From assembly GCA_016785225.1 (NCBI GenBank), contig JAFBJZ010000899.1, positions 47,501 to 111,500 on the forward strand: DNA of 64,000 nt. The letters run 5' to 3'. The stretch comes from Psettodes erumei. Lineage: Eukaryota; Chordata; Actinopteri; Pleuronectiformes; Psettodidae. Of this stretch, positions 63,923 to 64,000 are shown in pieces. The position numbers were made by a program, and so were the translations under genes. Positions within the stretch are counted from its first letter, which is position 1. Each line of letters begins with the position of its first letter. The notes under the pieces are model-generated. The model was not told the DNA's origin. It saw only the letters and a list, made by a program, of their open reading frames with translations, and did no database searches.

Positions 63923-64000
63923 AGACACAGTGGATCACTAAGTGGCCCACACATCACCTCACATAGATATGTCTCATATCTTATGTATATATGTAGCAAT

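Overview
The window is nuclear DNA of a bony fish, most likely a percomorph teleost. The basis is compact vertebrate genes with GT-AG introns (many only 80-400 bp), abundant CA/TG microsatellites, and proteins that read as orthologues of human genes with teleost-type differences. There are no prokaryotic, viral or obvious intact transposon genes. Most open frames in the six-frame translation are chance frames in introns and intergenic DNA.

Layout, left to right. (1) Positions 1-32341, minus strand: ahcyl2 (IRBIT2, S-adenosylhomocysteine hydrolase-like 2), complete in 17 coding exons giving 601 residues. It has a 20 kb first intron that holds a probable second promoter and short-isoform first exon at 16589-16657. 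(2) Positions 34005-38083, minus: tmem209, 14 coding exons, 558 residues. (3) Positions 39453-43765, minus: prdm4, 10 coding exons, 886 residues, with a PR/SET domain, zinc fingers and a 20-glutamine tract. (4) Positions 44948-45683, plus: ascl4, a bHLH transcription factor, divergent from prdm4 over about 0.6 kb. I infer an unrecognised upstream coding exon here. (5) Positions 48475 to about 51426, minus: the 3' part of a suppressor-of-APC-domain (SAPCD1/2-type) coiled-coil gene whose N-terminal exons I could not find. (6) Positions about 60.7-63.92 kb, plus: cdkn1a (p21), two coding exons, 185 residues, with cyclin-binding, CDK-binding and PCNA-binding (PIP degron) motifs. The long stretches at 45.7-48.4 kb and 51.5-60.6 kb hold no gene I can support.

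The genes are not one functional pathway. The block joins neighbourhoods that lie apart in human: AHCYL2 and TMEM209 (7q32), PRDM4 and ASCL4 (12q23), and CDKN1A with possibly SAPCD1 (6p21). PRDM4 and p21 are both growth-arrest regulators and ASCL4 is a lineage bHLH factor, but the sequence itself shows no co-regulation.

The observations most worth following are the ascl4 upstream exon, which joins in frame and otherwise behaves as a short upstream ORF; the ahcyl2 alternative first exon; a cluster of three ZNF143/THAP11-like motifs in the ahcyl2 promoter; and CA-rich repeats sitting 8 nt inside two 5' splice sites. All exon boundaries were derived by hand from splice dinucleotides, reading-frame continuity and remembered orthologue sequence; none was checked against transcripts.
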